A stretch of DNA of 64,000 nucleotides from Clarkia xantiana subsp. parviflora (taxonomy: Eukaryota; Streptophyta; Magnoliopsida; Myrtales; Onagraceae). This document shows, in pieces, positions 1 to 10,100 of the stretch; position 1 is the first letter of the stretch, and the number at the start of each line of letters is the position of its first letter. Both the position numbers and the translations under genes were made by a program. The stretch lies in the NCBI GenBank assembly GCA_036873135.1, contig JAPTYO010000022.1, forward strand, positions 3,716,979 through 3,780,978. The letters are read 5' to 3'. A model generated the notes under the pieces. It had not been told where the DNA came from. It saw only the letters and a list, made by a program, of their open reading frames with translations, and searched no databases.

Positions 1-2842
1 CAGCTAGTGGATGCCACATCGGGACATGAGCTGTTGAGCTTCATGGACGCTTACTCCGGGTACCATCAGATCAAGATGGCGAAGGAGGATGCCCCCCACA
101 CAGCTTTTTACGCTGACAGTGACGTCTACCATTACGACGTGATGCCCTTCGGATTGATCAATGCCGGAGCAACTTACCAGCGGATGGTGAACAAGTTGTT
201 CGGGGACATGCTGGGGAAAACCATGGAGGCATATGTGGACGACATGCTGGTAAAGTCCCGACAGGCAGGAGACCATGTCCAAAATTTGGCGGCGGCGTTT
301 GAGCGGATGAAGTTCCATCAGGTTCGGCTGAACCCCGACAAATGTGCTTTCGGGGTGAACTCGGGGAAGTTTCTGGGGTTCATGGTGAGCCAGAGAGGAA
401 TCGAGGTGAACCCTGAGAAGCTGCGAGCGATCGAAGAGATGCAGTCCCCGAGGACTCATCGGGAGGTCCAGGTGCTGAATGGCCGCTTGGCCGCGATGAA
501 TCGCTTCCTATCCAAGGCGAGTGATCGAGCCATGCCCTTTTTTGACGTATTGAGGGCCAACAAAAAGTTCGAATGGACCGACAAGTGCGAGGAAGCATTC
601 CAGGCACTCAAGCAGCACCTCCGTACCCTTCCGCCGTTGGCAAAACCAGTTCCAGGCGAGCCGCTCTATCTCTATTTGGCTGTTTCTGATGTGGCTGTTA
701 GTTCTGTTTTGATTAAGATTGTCAAGGGCAACCAAGTGCCTATCTATTATGTAAGCAAGGCGTTTGCCAAGTCTGAAATAAACTATCCCGCTATTGAGAA
801 GTATCTCTTCGCGTTGATAATTGCCGCTCGAAAGCTACGACCTTACTTCCTTGCCCATGAAGTCACGGTATTGACTAATCAGCCCTTGAAACACTTTTTG
901 AACCGACCAGAGGCGTCGGGGAGATTGGTAAAATGGGCCATCGAGCTGACAGAGTTCCGCATTCATTTCGCTCCGAGAACCGCTATTAAGGGCCAGGCGT
1001 TGGCAGATTTTATAGCTGAGTCTACGGCACCCGATCTGGAAGTAACGGGTCCCGCAGAGGGGGCAACTATGGAAGGAGTCCCGATAACAGAACAGCAGCC
1101 AGAACAGCCAAATGAGGAGAATACTTGGGAGATGTACACTGATGGTTCATCGAGTGTAGAAGGCTCGGGGGCAGGATTCATATTGATACCGCCCGGCAGA
1201 GGCGAGCCCCTACGATATGCCTTGGCGTTGACATTCAAAGCCACCAACAACGAAGCGGAGTATGAGGCTCTCATCACAGGCCTCAAGATTGCCAAGGGTA
1301 CGGGGGCCAATAGTGCGATGCTAGCTTGGTTGTAAATCAAGTCCAGGGGAACTATGAGGCTAAAAGCCCGACGATGAAGAAATATTTGCATGAGGTGCAG
1401 ACTTTGAAGGGAAGCTTCAAAAGCTTTGATATCGAGGCGATCCCGAGGGAAGATAACGCGGAAGCAGATGCCTTGAGTAAGTTTGCCCTGGGAGTGGCCC
1501 CCGAGGAGAATCGGAAGGTGCATTTCCTAGAGAAGGTGATTATCTCAAACATTGACCCGGTGGAGGTCTGTGCTATTGGGACAGGATCGGAAGAAGAGGA
1601 GAAGCTTACTTGGATGACCCCGATGGTCACGTACCTGACTACGGGAGTACTCCCCGATGATAAAGTGGCAGCCGTCAGATTGCGTCGGATTGCAGACAAC
1701 TACGCGATGGTGGACAACCATTTATACAAAAAAGGGTATGTAAAACCTTTCTTAAAATGTGTAGCGGAGCCTGACACGAATCGGATCCTAAGGGAACTAC
1801 ACGAAGGAGTCGCGGCCTGTCATGAGGGAGCCTGATCTCTGGTGAGGAAGGCATTGAACCTGGGTTACTATTGGCCCTCGATGAACAAAGAAGCGACCGC
1901 GATGGTCCGATCCTGTGATGCATGCCAGAGGTACGCCCCAAATATCGTGGCTCCCGCCGCGGACTTAATGCCCATCAGGAGTGCATGGCCCTTTGCGCAA
2001 TGGGGAATTGACTTGGTGGGACCACTTCCCCAAGCGAGAGGTCAGTGCAAGTACTTACTCGTGGCTATCGACTACTTCTCAAAGTGGATAGAGGCCAAAG
2101 CATTGGCTAGAACGACCGGGCAGCAGATCCTCAAGTTCCTTCAGACTCAAATCATATCCCGGTACGGGGTCCCGCGAGTGTTGATCAGCGACAACGGCCC
2201 TCCGTTCAATGGGGCTCAGTTGAAGGAGTACCTGGAAGAATTAAACATTGAGCATCGGACCGCTTCAGTCCGCCACGCTCAGACCAATGGCCAGGTAGAA
2301 TCAGCCAACAAGATCGTGATGGATGGCTTGAAGAAGAGAGTCTATGCCTTGCAGGGCCATTGGCTGGATGAGCTCGAGAATGTGCTATGGGCTGTGAGAA
2401 CAACACCCAAGCAATCAACAGGAGAAACTCCGTTTGGCCTGGTTTATGGCACGGAGGCAGTTGCTCCCGCGGAAATAGCGGTGGCGTCCCACCGCGCGAA
2501 ATATTACGAGCCTCTGACAAATGAGAAATGAGACGTCTGGACTTAGACCTACTCGAGGAGAAGAGGTGGAAGGCTGATGAAGTCCAGGCCCGAATGCGTT
2601 TGGCAACAGCCCGATATTATAATCGGCGTGTCAGGTCCCGACAATTCTTCGTGGGAGAACTTGTCTGGCGGAGGAATGAGTTTGTTCATCAAGACCAGAT
2701 CAACAAGCTGTCACCAAAATGGGAAGGACCCTACAAGATCGTGGGGATGCCAGTGCCCAATTCATACAAGTTAGAGGATCTCAAAGGCAAGACGTTGAAG
2801 CATTCCTTCAGTGGTGAACACTTGAAGAAGTATCATGTTTGA
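1..2842 (+). pseudogene. pol: Decayed pol (RT, RNase H x2, integrase) of element A
   Basis: The first frame (7-1335) holds RT with YVDDML at 232-249, the RT-linked RNase H, and the start of a second RNase H (MYTDGSSS, about 1132). Compared with element B, a short deletion near 1310-1325 shifts the frame and ends the ORF at 1335. The frame resumes at 1326 with the rest of RNase H and the integrase zinc finger. An Arg codon has become TGA at 1833-1835. Integrase resumes at 1842 with CDACQRYA, WGIDLVGP, ISDNGPPF and QVESANK (the D, D, E residues). About 36 nt present in B are missing near 2515, with a further frame change at 2528. The C-terminal integrase tail ends at 2842. Four reading-frame pieces mean it cannot encode a working polyprotein. 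Confidence 0.92.
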
Positions 2843-2877
2843 TATGAAGCCGCCACGAATGGCGCAAATTGTCTATC

Positions 2878-2883
2878 AATAAA
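2878..2883 (+). promoter_or_regulatory. Possible poly(A) signal AATAAA after pol of element A
   Basis: AATAAA lies about 35 bases after the pol stop. Element B has the same motif at the matching place (12792-12797). This would allow sense transcripts to end before the antisense gene, but that is inference. Confidence 0.35.
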
Positions 2884-2984
2884 ATCCGATGTAAGCCTAC
2901 TTTGAATTATTAGTGAATAAAAGAAGTTGCCTTCCGATCAAATTGCTTTCAAATTTATTCTAACTGTTAATAAGACGTCCTGAG

Positions 2985-3335
2985 TGACGCGACAAAAGCC
3001 TTCCGAGGTACGATGAAAGCCCCGCGGGGGACGCGTAAGTCATCTATATGGCGCGGCCAAAAGCCTTAACAGGTATGGGCAAAAGCCCTACGGGGTACAC
3101 GTAAGTCGTCTATATGATGCAACCAAAAGCCTAGGTATGAAAAGACCCTGATGGGTCCGCGTAAGTCGTCTATATGATGCGGCCAAAAGCCTTAACGGGT
3201 ATGAAAAAGCCTTAACAGGTCCGTGTAAGACGTATATATGATGCGACAAAAAGCCTTAACGGGTACGATTAAGCCGTCCAGTAGAGACGCAAGGAAAGCC
3301 TTAAAGGGTATGAAAACGGCCTTAAAGGCACGGAC
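2985..3335 (+). repeat. Tandem array 1 in 3' region of element A (about 60-74 bp units)
   Basis: About four diverged units share a core beginning GTAAGTCGTCTATATGATGC (at 3028, 3102, 3161, 3225) followed by CCAAAAGCCTTAAC and GGTATG. There is no coding potential. The array lies between the end of pol and the end of the antisense gene. Confidence 0.75.
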
Positions 3336-3336
3336 A

Positions 3337-3655
3337 AGAAACCTTAAATGGTGAAGTCCCGATTTTGGATGAGAAGCCTTAAGTGGTGAAGTCCCGATTG
3401 GACGAGAAGCCTTAAGTGGTGAAGTCCCGATTTTGGACGAGAAGCCTTGAGTGGTGAAGTCCCGATTGGACGAGACGCCTTAAGTGGTGAAGTCCCGATT
3501 TTGGACGAGAAGCCTTAAGTGGTGAAGTCCCAATTTTGGACGAGAAGCCTTAAGTGGTGAAGTCCCGATTGGACGAGACGCCTAAAGTGGTGAAGTCCCG
3601 ATTGGACGAGAAACCTTAAATGGTAAAGCCCCGATTCGATAAGAAGCCTTAAATG
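3337..3655 (+). repeat. Tandem array 2 in 3' region of element A (33-36 bp units)
   Basis: About nine copies of a unit built from CTTAAGTGGTGAAGTCCCGA followed by TT(TTGG)ACGAGAAGC. The 33 and 36 bp variants differ by three bases after CCCGATT. CCTTAA and TCCCGATT echo motifs of the 50-bp array in element B at 12841, although the units themselves differ. Confidence 0.85.
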
Positions 3656-3873
3656 GTAAAACCGGAGTAAAACATTGGAAGAACGCATGAAGTCATCTCA
3701 ATGGCGCATTGGAACGTTCTGAGTAACGAATTTTAAGTCGCTTTAGGTAAAGTGCAAACGAATATTGACGCCAAAACAGATAAAAGAAGTTCCTTATATA
3801 AAGGCTCGAAGGCCAAAGGAGTTCGTTACAAGAAACAAAGGAGAAAAGCAACAAGGACTAAAAGATGTAGTTA

Positions 3874-4281
3874 TTAAGCTTGGTCCTTATTGGCGGTATC
3901 AGCAGGAATTGGGTCCACGGAGTTGGTGGCAGAAGGCTCCACAGGGTCAGCCGTTGAAGGAATGGCTATTACAATCATGGGATCGAGGAGTTTCCGATGA
4001 AGAAGTAGCTCCTCTTCACTCTGAACTTGTGGTATGCATTTCCGGCCTTGAGCATCGGCCTCTTTGGTGGAAATGATACATCCTTCCCGGAGAGCTGCAT
4101 CATAAGCAGTACTGGAAATCTCGTTCAGAACATAGTCGAAGTTGAAAGGCTTCCTTCCCTCGAAACCAGATCCACCATCTGAAATTAGCCATTGAAAGGA
4201 ATGTTAAGCTCATTCGGAAAAATACAATTAAGCTAAGTAAAGAGGCAAGCAAACGATGGAAAAGGAAACCTTACCAGACAT
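3874..4281 (-). pseudogene. Remnant of the spliced antisense gene, element A
   Basis: Read on -, exon 1 is ATGTCTG followed by GTAAGG (ATG at 4281). The exon 2 acceptor TTTCAG precedes ATGGTGGATCTGG at about 4178, giving an in-frame start M-S-D-G-G-S. Exon 2 runs only to about 4085. It then joins, by a deletion of roughly 2 kb relative to element B, to sequence matching the acidic, Ser/Pro-rich C-terminal end, finishing at a TAA at 3874-3876. A 103-codon + strand ORF over the same bases is a shadow. The start and first splice junction match those of the copies at 16349 and 23394, which is the main support. Confidence 0.7.
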
Positions 4282-4400
4282 GGTAAAATCTTGAATCACT
4301 TGAGGAGCAAAAGACATGGGGAGAAGAAAACTTCAGGTCTAAAAACGGAGGCACTTCTGAAAATGGAAACGGTGAAGAGGAATATTGCCCAGGTCTTAGC

Positions 4401-4407
4401 TTTTATA
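4401..4407 (-). promoter_or_regulatory. TATA box for antisense gene, element A
   Basis: Read on -, the sequence is CTTATAAAAGCTAAGACC, 120 bases upstream of the antisense ATG. Equivalent TATAAAA boxes stand upstream of the other two copies (16589 and 23563). Confidence 0.55.
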
Positions 4408-4694
4408 AGCAAAATGACAGATTGGACGGACTTAATCTGGACCGTTGAAGATGAAACGATTCAATCTCAACCATCAAAGACTGAGGGACAGTACAGAAAA
4501 GATGATGCTGACGTAGTGAGTACCTTTTTCAGAAAACGACAGTCACGCTGATGTGAGCGTCGTTTCTCTATCCCTAGGCATTTAATGCTACAGTAGCCGA
4601 AGAGTCTCCTTGGATTTGGCAACTTCCCATGGGGCCTGGTGGGCCCAAGGCAATCATAAGAAAGAGACTCTGATATGTAACGATCACACGCAAA

Positions 4695-4815
4695 GATCAA
4701 AGCCTCCGACGGTGGTATCGGAAGGTATGAAGACAAAAGCCTCTAACTGAGGTATCAAAAATTGCAAAGATCCAAGCCTCCGACGGCGGTATCGGAAGGC
4801 ATGAAAGCGAAAACC
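4695..4815 (+). repeat. Duplicated segment upstream of 3' LTR, element A
   Basis: AAGCCTCCGACGG(T/C)GGTATC followed by GGAAGG(T/C)ATGAA occurs twice, about 70 bases apart, with a diverged third form between. A related array stands at the same place in element G (23846). Confidence 0.6.
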
Positions 4816-4875
4816 TTCGACAAGAGAGGTCAAAAGATTTGGACTGGAAGACATGACGAACTAAAAGTCCCCCAT

Positions 4876-4889
4876 GTCTTGGGGGCAAA
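4876..4889 (+). other. Polypurine tract of element A
   Basis: GTCTTGGGGGCAAA abuts the 3' LTR, which starts TGATGGG. Nearly identical tracts precede the LTRs at 17037 and 24002. This is the expected plus-strand priming site. Confidence 0.75.
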
Positions 4890-5650
4890 TGATGGGTTCC
4901 GATGTAATCGTTAGCCCCGTTAACAGCCACTGGACGGCGAGTAGGTCCAGTGGGCCTCGTGAAAAGCCTGGAAGGCCCAGAGGCCCAACACGAAGGGTCC
5001 CGACTTTAGCGGTCCCGATGAATGAGCTGAACGCTCCCGATAAGAAGCCTCTGAGTAGGCCCCGATATGCCTTAGTAAAGGCCCCGATAATAAAGCCCCG
5101 CAGAGGCTGGACCTGTCCCGTAGAGACCGAAGGTCCTGGGTGGTGATCTAGAATGATACAACTCTGGAGTCCCCGACAGGAGTCGAGACTTGTAATCAGA
5201 GGATAAGACCGAGAAACCCGCCTACTAGATGAGAGTAGTGGGAAGACGGTTAAGATATAGATAATCTCCCCCGAGACACGCAGGCCGTGCCCGAGATACG
5301 CGGAGGTACGGGTGAGATACGCGGAGCGTGGGGCGAGAAATATGGAATCCCAGCCGAGATATACGGAATTATGGCGAGATACACGGAATCGTGGGTATAA
5401 CTGCCAAGCGCAGTAACAGGTAACTGAGTAACTCCTCCTTCTATATAAAGGAGGAGGTTACCTCAGAAAACCATCTACGCTAATACGAACATATACTTTG
5501 CTTACCACCCATTGATCACCGTACTCATTTAAGCATCGGAGAGGGATTCTGGGTCAACACCCAGGTCATCCCCTTTTGCAGGATTACGCGGAGCCCAAGA
5601 GTCTAAGCTTTCCGTCAAGGACGTAACGGAGCTTCGCCCGTGATCTAACA
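4890..5650 (+). repeat. 3' LTR of element A (761 bp)
   Basis: The LTR starts TGATGGGTTCC and ends GATCTAACA. It has a TATA box (TATATAAA, 5442-5449) inside an inverted repeat with arms about 5429-5440 and 5448-5460. Just upstream, at 5267-5395, lies a run of CGAGATAyrCGGA motifs. It is about 120 bp longer than the sister LTR at 24002, largely because of that run. No primer binding site follows, so it is the 3' copy. Confidence 0.88.
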
Positions 5651-5659
5651 AAGGCCAGC

Positions 5660-6025
5660 AATATCCTCAACACCAGCACCCCAAGTTAGGATGAATAGTA
5701 CAGTTCATATCCAGCCTCGCCCCTTTTGTTGTATTATTTCATATGGTGTGGTTGATCACTAAGGGGGAACCCTTTATGGAGCAACTGTTTTTTTTGGATA
5801 ATGGGGTTCTATTGAAGGCATCTTTGTTCATCACAAGCATGAATCGAATCTTGTTCTAGCGGAAGCTCTGGGCGTTCGTGCGGGATTGGGGTCCCTGATA
5901 TGGGCATTACTAATTTGTTTACAGATTGCTAAGTGTTGTCTCGTTTACTAGATTCTCAAGACACTAGCCCTAGTAGTCTCTTTGGTGTTATTTTTTTTTT
6001 ATATTTTCACTCTTTCCTCTTTTAA
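5660..6025 (+). pseudogene. 5' half of an RNase H-like (RVT_3 / LINE-type) pseudogene
   Basis: Frames between about 5828 and 5990 read HHKHESNLVLAEALGVRAGL, then, after a frame change, TDC-stop-VLSRLLDSQDTSPSSL. This resembles the AEALAVRAGL...DCKVLV pattern of RNase H domains in plant LINE-type and RVT_3 proteins. The coding match fades into a T-rich tract before 6025. The C-terminal half of a similar domain appears at 36231-36362, suggesting one gene split by later insertions. The domain assignment is from memory of the family pattern. Confidence 0.45.
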
Positions 6026-6401
6026 TGTCAACACCTAATTTTGGTCTATGCGTCACGCTAAATGACGAAGTGTCTAAATGGCAAGTCGTGAAGCTTCCGA
6101 TAATGCTTATGCAACATTAGGATAGTATATGTATTTATTACATAATATATTTTCTGAATATTTAGTTTAATGTTGATAATATTTATTATTTAATAGAAGA
6201 ATAAATCATTATAATTAATTTCTAATTAGACTAAAACTCTAAGCATTATTGTACTGTATAAAGAGTATGTATCTACGTTGTAAAAGGAACAAAAGAGACA
6301 ACAACGTTATGGAATATGAATAAAAAGATCCATTATGGTTGATTACAACCATTATTTTGTTGTGATTTTTATTTAATTATTATTTTTATTATATTGTTAT
6401 T
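6026..6401 (+). repeat. 5' part of an old LTR (element H), interrupted by element B
   Basis: The stretch starts TGTCAACACCTAATTTTGGT. This closely resembles the minus-strand LTR start of the element at 25101-29569 (TGTAAACACCTAATTTTGGT). It is AT-rich with no ORF and has a possible TATAAAG near 6257. Element B is inserted at its end, and sequence resumes at 17690. Confidence 0.45.
6397..6401. repeat. Target site duplication TTATT, left of element B
   Basis: TTATT flanks the 5' LTR and recurs exactly after the 3' LTR at 17685-17689. Confidence 0.93.
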
Positions 6402-7049
6402 TGATGGGCCCTGGCGAAGGCCGTTAGGCCCCTTAACGATTGACAAACGGCGACTAGGCCTAGTGGGCTAGGAACTGGGCTGCTGGAAGGCTAAGGGCTC
6501 CGACGGAAGGAGGCCCCGATATTGAATGGCCCCGAGCAAGTATGGCTCCGATAGGGAAGAGCCCCGAAGATATCGGACCTGGACGTAGTCGGTCCCGATA
6601 TGGGAGCTGACACCACTCCCCGACACCGAATCCTCAACGATGTAACTTGGGAGCCTCCGATAATGATCGAGACTCGCCAGTAAGAGTCCAATCCCGGAAA
6701 TCTCGCCATGATTACAATAGTGGTATAATGGGCGAGATATGTGGGATACGAATAACTGTACAAGATACATGGCAAGATATACGGCGAGATATGTGGGATA
6801 ATGGATCACAATCCAACCGCCTAATCAGGTAACTGGGATAGCCTTTCCTCTATAAAAGGAGGGAAGTTATTCCAGATTAGGGTTACGCTCTACACATACA
6901 AAAATATTGCTTGCTTGCTTTGTTGCTGCCGTACTTACGTTAAGCATCGGAGAGGGATTTTGGGCCACTGCCCTCTATTCCCCTTCTGCAGGATTGCGAG
7001 GAGCTAGGGAATCCGTCACCGTAACCGGAGCTCCTGCCGTGATCCAACA
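6402..7049 (+). repeat. 5' LTR of element B (648 bp)
   Basis: It begins TGATGGGCCCTGGCG and ends GTGATCCAACA. The U3 region contains repeated CGAGATATxxGG motifs (6733-6802) followed by a TATA box. It differs from the 3' LTR at five positions. Confidence 0.97.
6851..6857 (+). promoter_or_regulatory. TATA box, 5' LTR of element B
   Basis: TATAAAA lies between pyrimidine-rich CCTTTCCTC and purine-rich AGGAGGG, a weak inverted repeat that is much stronger in the LTRs of A and G. It probably drives gag-pol and genomic RNA. The matching site in the 3' LTR is at about 17486. Confidence 0.75.
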
Positions 7050-7050
7050 T

Positions 7051-7068
7051 TGGCGCCGTCTGTGGGAA
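7051..7068 (+). other. Primer binding site of element B
   Basis: TGGCGCCGTCTGTGGGAA starts one base after the 5' LTR. TGG at the start fits the CCA end of a tRNA. I have not assigned the tRNA with confidence. Confidence 0.85.
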
Positions 7069-7115
7069 CGCAAAAAAAAGCCAAAAGTAAGTTTGCTTCC
7101 CTCTGATTCCATTCC

Positions 7116-10100
7116 ATGGCTGGCAACAGATCGCAACGTTCAGGCAAGCAAGTGCCGGCCACCAGCAATCCCCCTGAGGACGCTACCCAGCATCAGGATC
7201 TGAGAGACGATGGTGACAGCACTCGCCGAGATGATACCGCGCGAAGGAACAACCCCCCTGGTGGATCCAGGAACGAGACACCTTCCCAGAACCCGGAGCT
7301 GGCCAGGGTAGTGGCAGAGGCCATGCCCCTATTCATGGAGGCCATGGAGGCCCTCCTAGACCGAAGAGAAGCTGCTAGAAGGCAGGCCGATCTACCGCCG
7401 CTCCCTCCGCGGCGAGATGCTCCCAGAAGGCAGATGGATGATAACCTACCGCCACCCCCTCCGTTGAGGGAACAGCCCATGCCCCCCAATCCAGCACCAA
7501 CGGAGAATTTTGTGGTCGATGGACCAGGGCCCGTACAACAAAGGACTATCCCCTTGAATGGTCCCCTCACTGCCGACCAGGTAGTAAAGATTGTGGGTAT
7601 CTGCATGGGAGATCAGAAGCCCATGATGTCGGAATTGGGGAGTCAGGAGACCCATCCTTTCGTTCCCAGGCTGATCCATACCTTGGCCCCTCCAGGCTTG
7701 GGTATCCCGAAGATAGACGAGTACGACGGGGTCGCGGACCCGGTTCGCCATGTGCAGAAGCACCTAACAGCGTGCATAGGCAGGACCCCTGATGAGGATG
7801 TTATCTGTGCGTTGTTCCCGAGTACCTTGGGAGAGAAGGCGATGACATGGTTCTACAGTCTGCCCACCGGATGTATAACCTGTTGGAAAGATATGCATCA
7901 GCGATTCATCGCCCAGTACCAAGGGCGTCGACGGCTGCTGAAGAGTGTTCGGACCCTGCATGAGGTGGTCCAGAGGCCTGACGAATCGCTGGCCCAATAC
8001 TACCAACGTTACACGGCTGGTATGACCGAGCTAGATGAGGAGATATCGGAGGGCGAGGCCATCCGTACCTTCATAAAAAACCTCAATCCCCCCTACGGCT
8101 CCGACTTACTTCACAGTGTCGCGGCCAAAAAAGTCTGGAACATGGAGGCACTCCAGGCGAGAGTAAAACAGCAAATCGACGTCCAAGAGTCGAAGATCGC
8201 TGCCGGAGAATTGGCTCCTCCCAAGGGGCACGAAGGAAAGCAGTTGTTCAAACCATTGGACAACCGACACCGGAAGGATAGCTCCGAGGGTAGTCGGAGT
8301 CGTGGCCGTTCCGATCGGAGGGAGGATAGGCGTCCGACCAAAAGGGACAATCAGAGGGAGGAGTTTACCCCCCTCAACAGGCCTTTGAAAGAGGTCTTGG
8401 CGGTAATGGAGAAGCAAGGCCTCGCTCGTTTCCCCAAGAAGAAGGAAGGAGAAAAGTTGGGCTCCCGCACCGACCGTTACTGCCGATTCCATCGGGCCTC
8501 CGGTCACGACACTGACCAGTGTCGAGAGCTGAAGAAGGAAATAGAGAAGCTTATCCAGAGGGGTAAGCTGAAGGAGTTCGTGGGAGACTCGCGCTGCAAG
8601 CCCCGTTCACGATCTCGGTCAAGGTCCAAATCTCGATCGAGGTCCCCCAGGAAGAGGAGGTCCGACGCAGAGCCTTCGGAGGGCCCATCCGGGTCCCGAC
8701 AGAAGAGGATTATTAATGTGATCCATGGAGGGTTCGCTGCAGGAGGAGACACATCGTCCTCTCGGGAGCGTTATGCCAACCAAGTGCCAGTCGCAGTGGT
8801 TTTGGGAAAAAGGTCACGGTCGTGGACCCCGAAGGAGGAGATGGAGATCACCTTCTCGGCGAAGGATCTGGAGGGAGTAGAGACCCCCCACGAGGACGCC
8901 CTAGTAGTAACACTGGATGTAGGAGGATTCGAAGTGAAGAGGATCCTCATTGATGGAGGAAGCTCCTCCGACATTCTCTTCTCCGACGCCCTGGAGCAGA
9001 TGGGGAAGAAGAAGAAAGATTTGCGGGAGGTTAACTTCCCGATGGTAGGAATTTGCGGCACAACCTCTTATCCATTGGGGGTTATTACGCTGCCTGTGTG
9101 GTTCGGCAGTGGCTGGAAGATGGAGAAGAGAGATGTGGAGTTCGTGGTGGTCGAATCCACAGGGACGTACAATGCGATCATTGGAAGAACCACTATCAAC
9201 CCACTGATGGCAGTAGCCTCGACTGTCCATCAGAAACTGAAGTTCCCGACTGAGAATGGGGTCGGCGAAGTGAAAGGCGACCAGGTGGCGTCGAGACGAT
9301 GCTATGTCAACGCCACAAGGAGATCGAGGAAGGAGGCTATGACGGTTCTCCAGACAGACACTGATCCTCGAGAGGAGTTTGGGCGACCCGCCCCCATGGA
9401 GGACCTAAAAGAAGTCGAGATAGATGGGCCCGAGAGGAGGGTGAAGATCGGATCCGCCCTATCCGAGGAAAAAGCTCAGGAGTTAACCGCCCTGTTGAAA
9501 GAGTTCAAGGAGTTATTTGCCTGGTCTCCGAGCGATATGCCAGGAATCAGTCGGGACGTGATCGAGCACGAATTGAATATCGACCCCACGATCAAGCCGA
9601 TCGCACAGAAGAGACGTCCGATGGGAACAGACAAGAGGATCGCAATCCAGCAGGAGGTTGGCAGACTGCTCGACGCTGGATTCATCAGGGAGATCCGATT
9701 CCAAACTTGGGTAGCCAACCCAGTACTAGTGAGGAAGAGTAACGGGAAGTGGCGGATGTGTGTCGACTTCCGCGACTTAAACAAGGCTTGCCCGAAGGAC
9801 TGTTATCCACTCCCTCGGATCGACCAACTGGTGGATGCTACATCGGGGCATGAGCTGCTAAGCTTTATGGATGCTTATTCTGGTTATAACCAGATAAAGA
9901 TGGCGAAAAAGGATGCCCCACACACCGCCTTTTACGCTGACAGCGAAGTCTTCCAGTACGACGTCATGCCTTTCGGCCTGGTGAATGCGGGGGCGACATA
10001 CCAGAGGATGGTGAACAAGCTGTTCGGGGACATGATTGGGAGTACCATGGAAGCCTATGTAGATGACATGCTGGTGAAGTCCCGACGAGCATCGGACCAC

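Larger units (their letters stand above)
1..5650 (+). mobile_element. Element A: Ty3/gypsy, Tat lineage, 5'-truncated by window edge
   Basis: The element enters the window inside the reverse transcriptase domain. It continues through RNase H, a second RNase H and integrase, then a tandem-repeat 3' region, remnants of an antisense gene, a purine tract and a 3' LTR. Gene order and protein similarity to element B (6402-17684) place it in the Tat lineage. It is old: pol carries frameshifts and stops, and the antisense gene has a large internal deletion. The LTR is of the same family as that at 24002 and related to that of B. The 5' LTR and gag lie outside the window, so TSDs cannot be checked. 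Confidence 0.9.

Noticed and set aside
3765..4076. 103-codon + strand ORF in element A
   Set aside because: It lies over the remnant of the antisense gene and has no counterpart in B or G.
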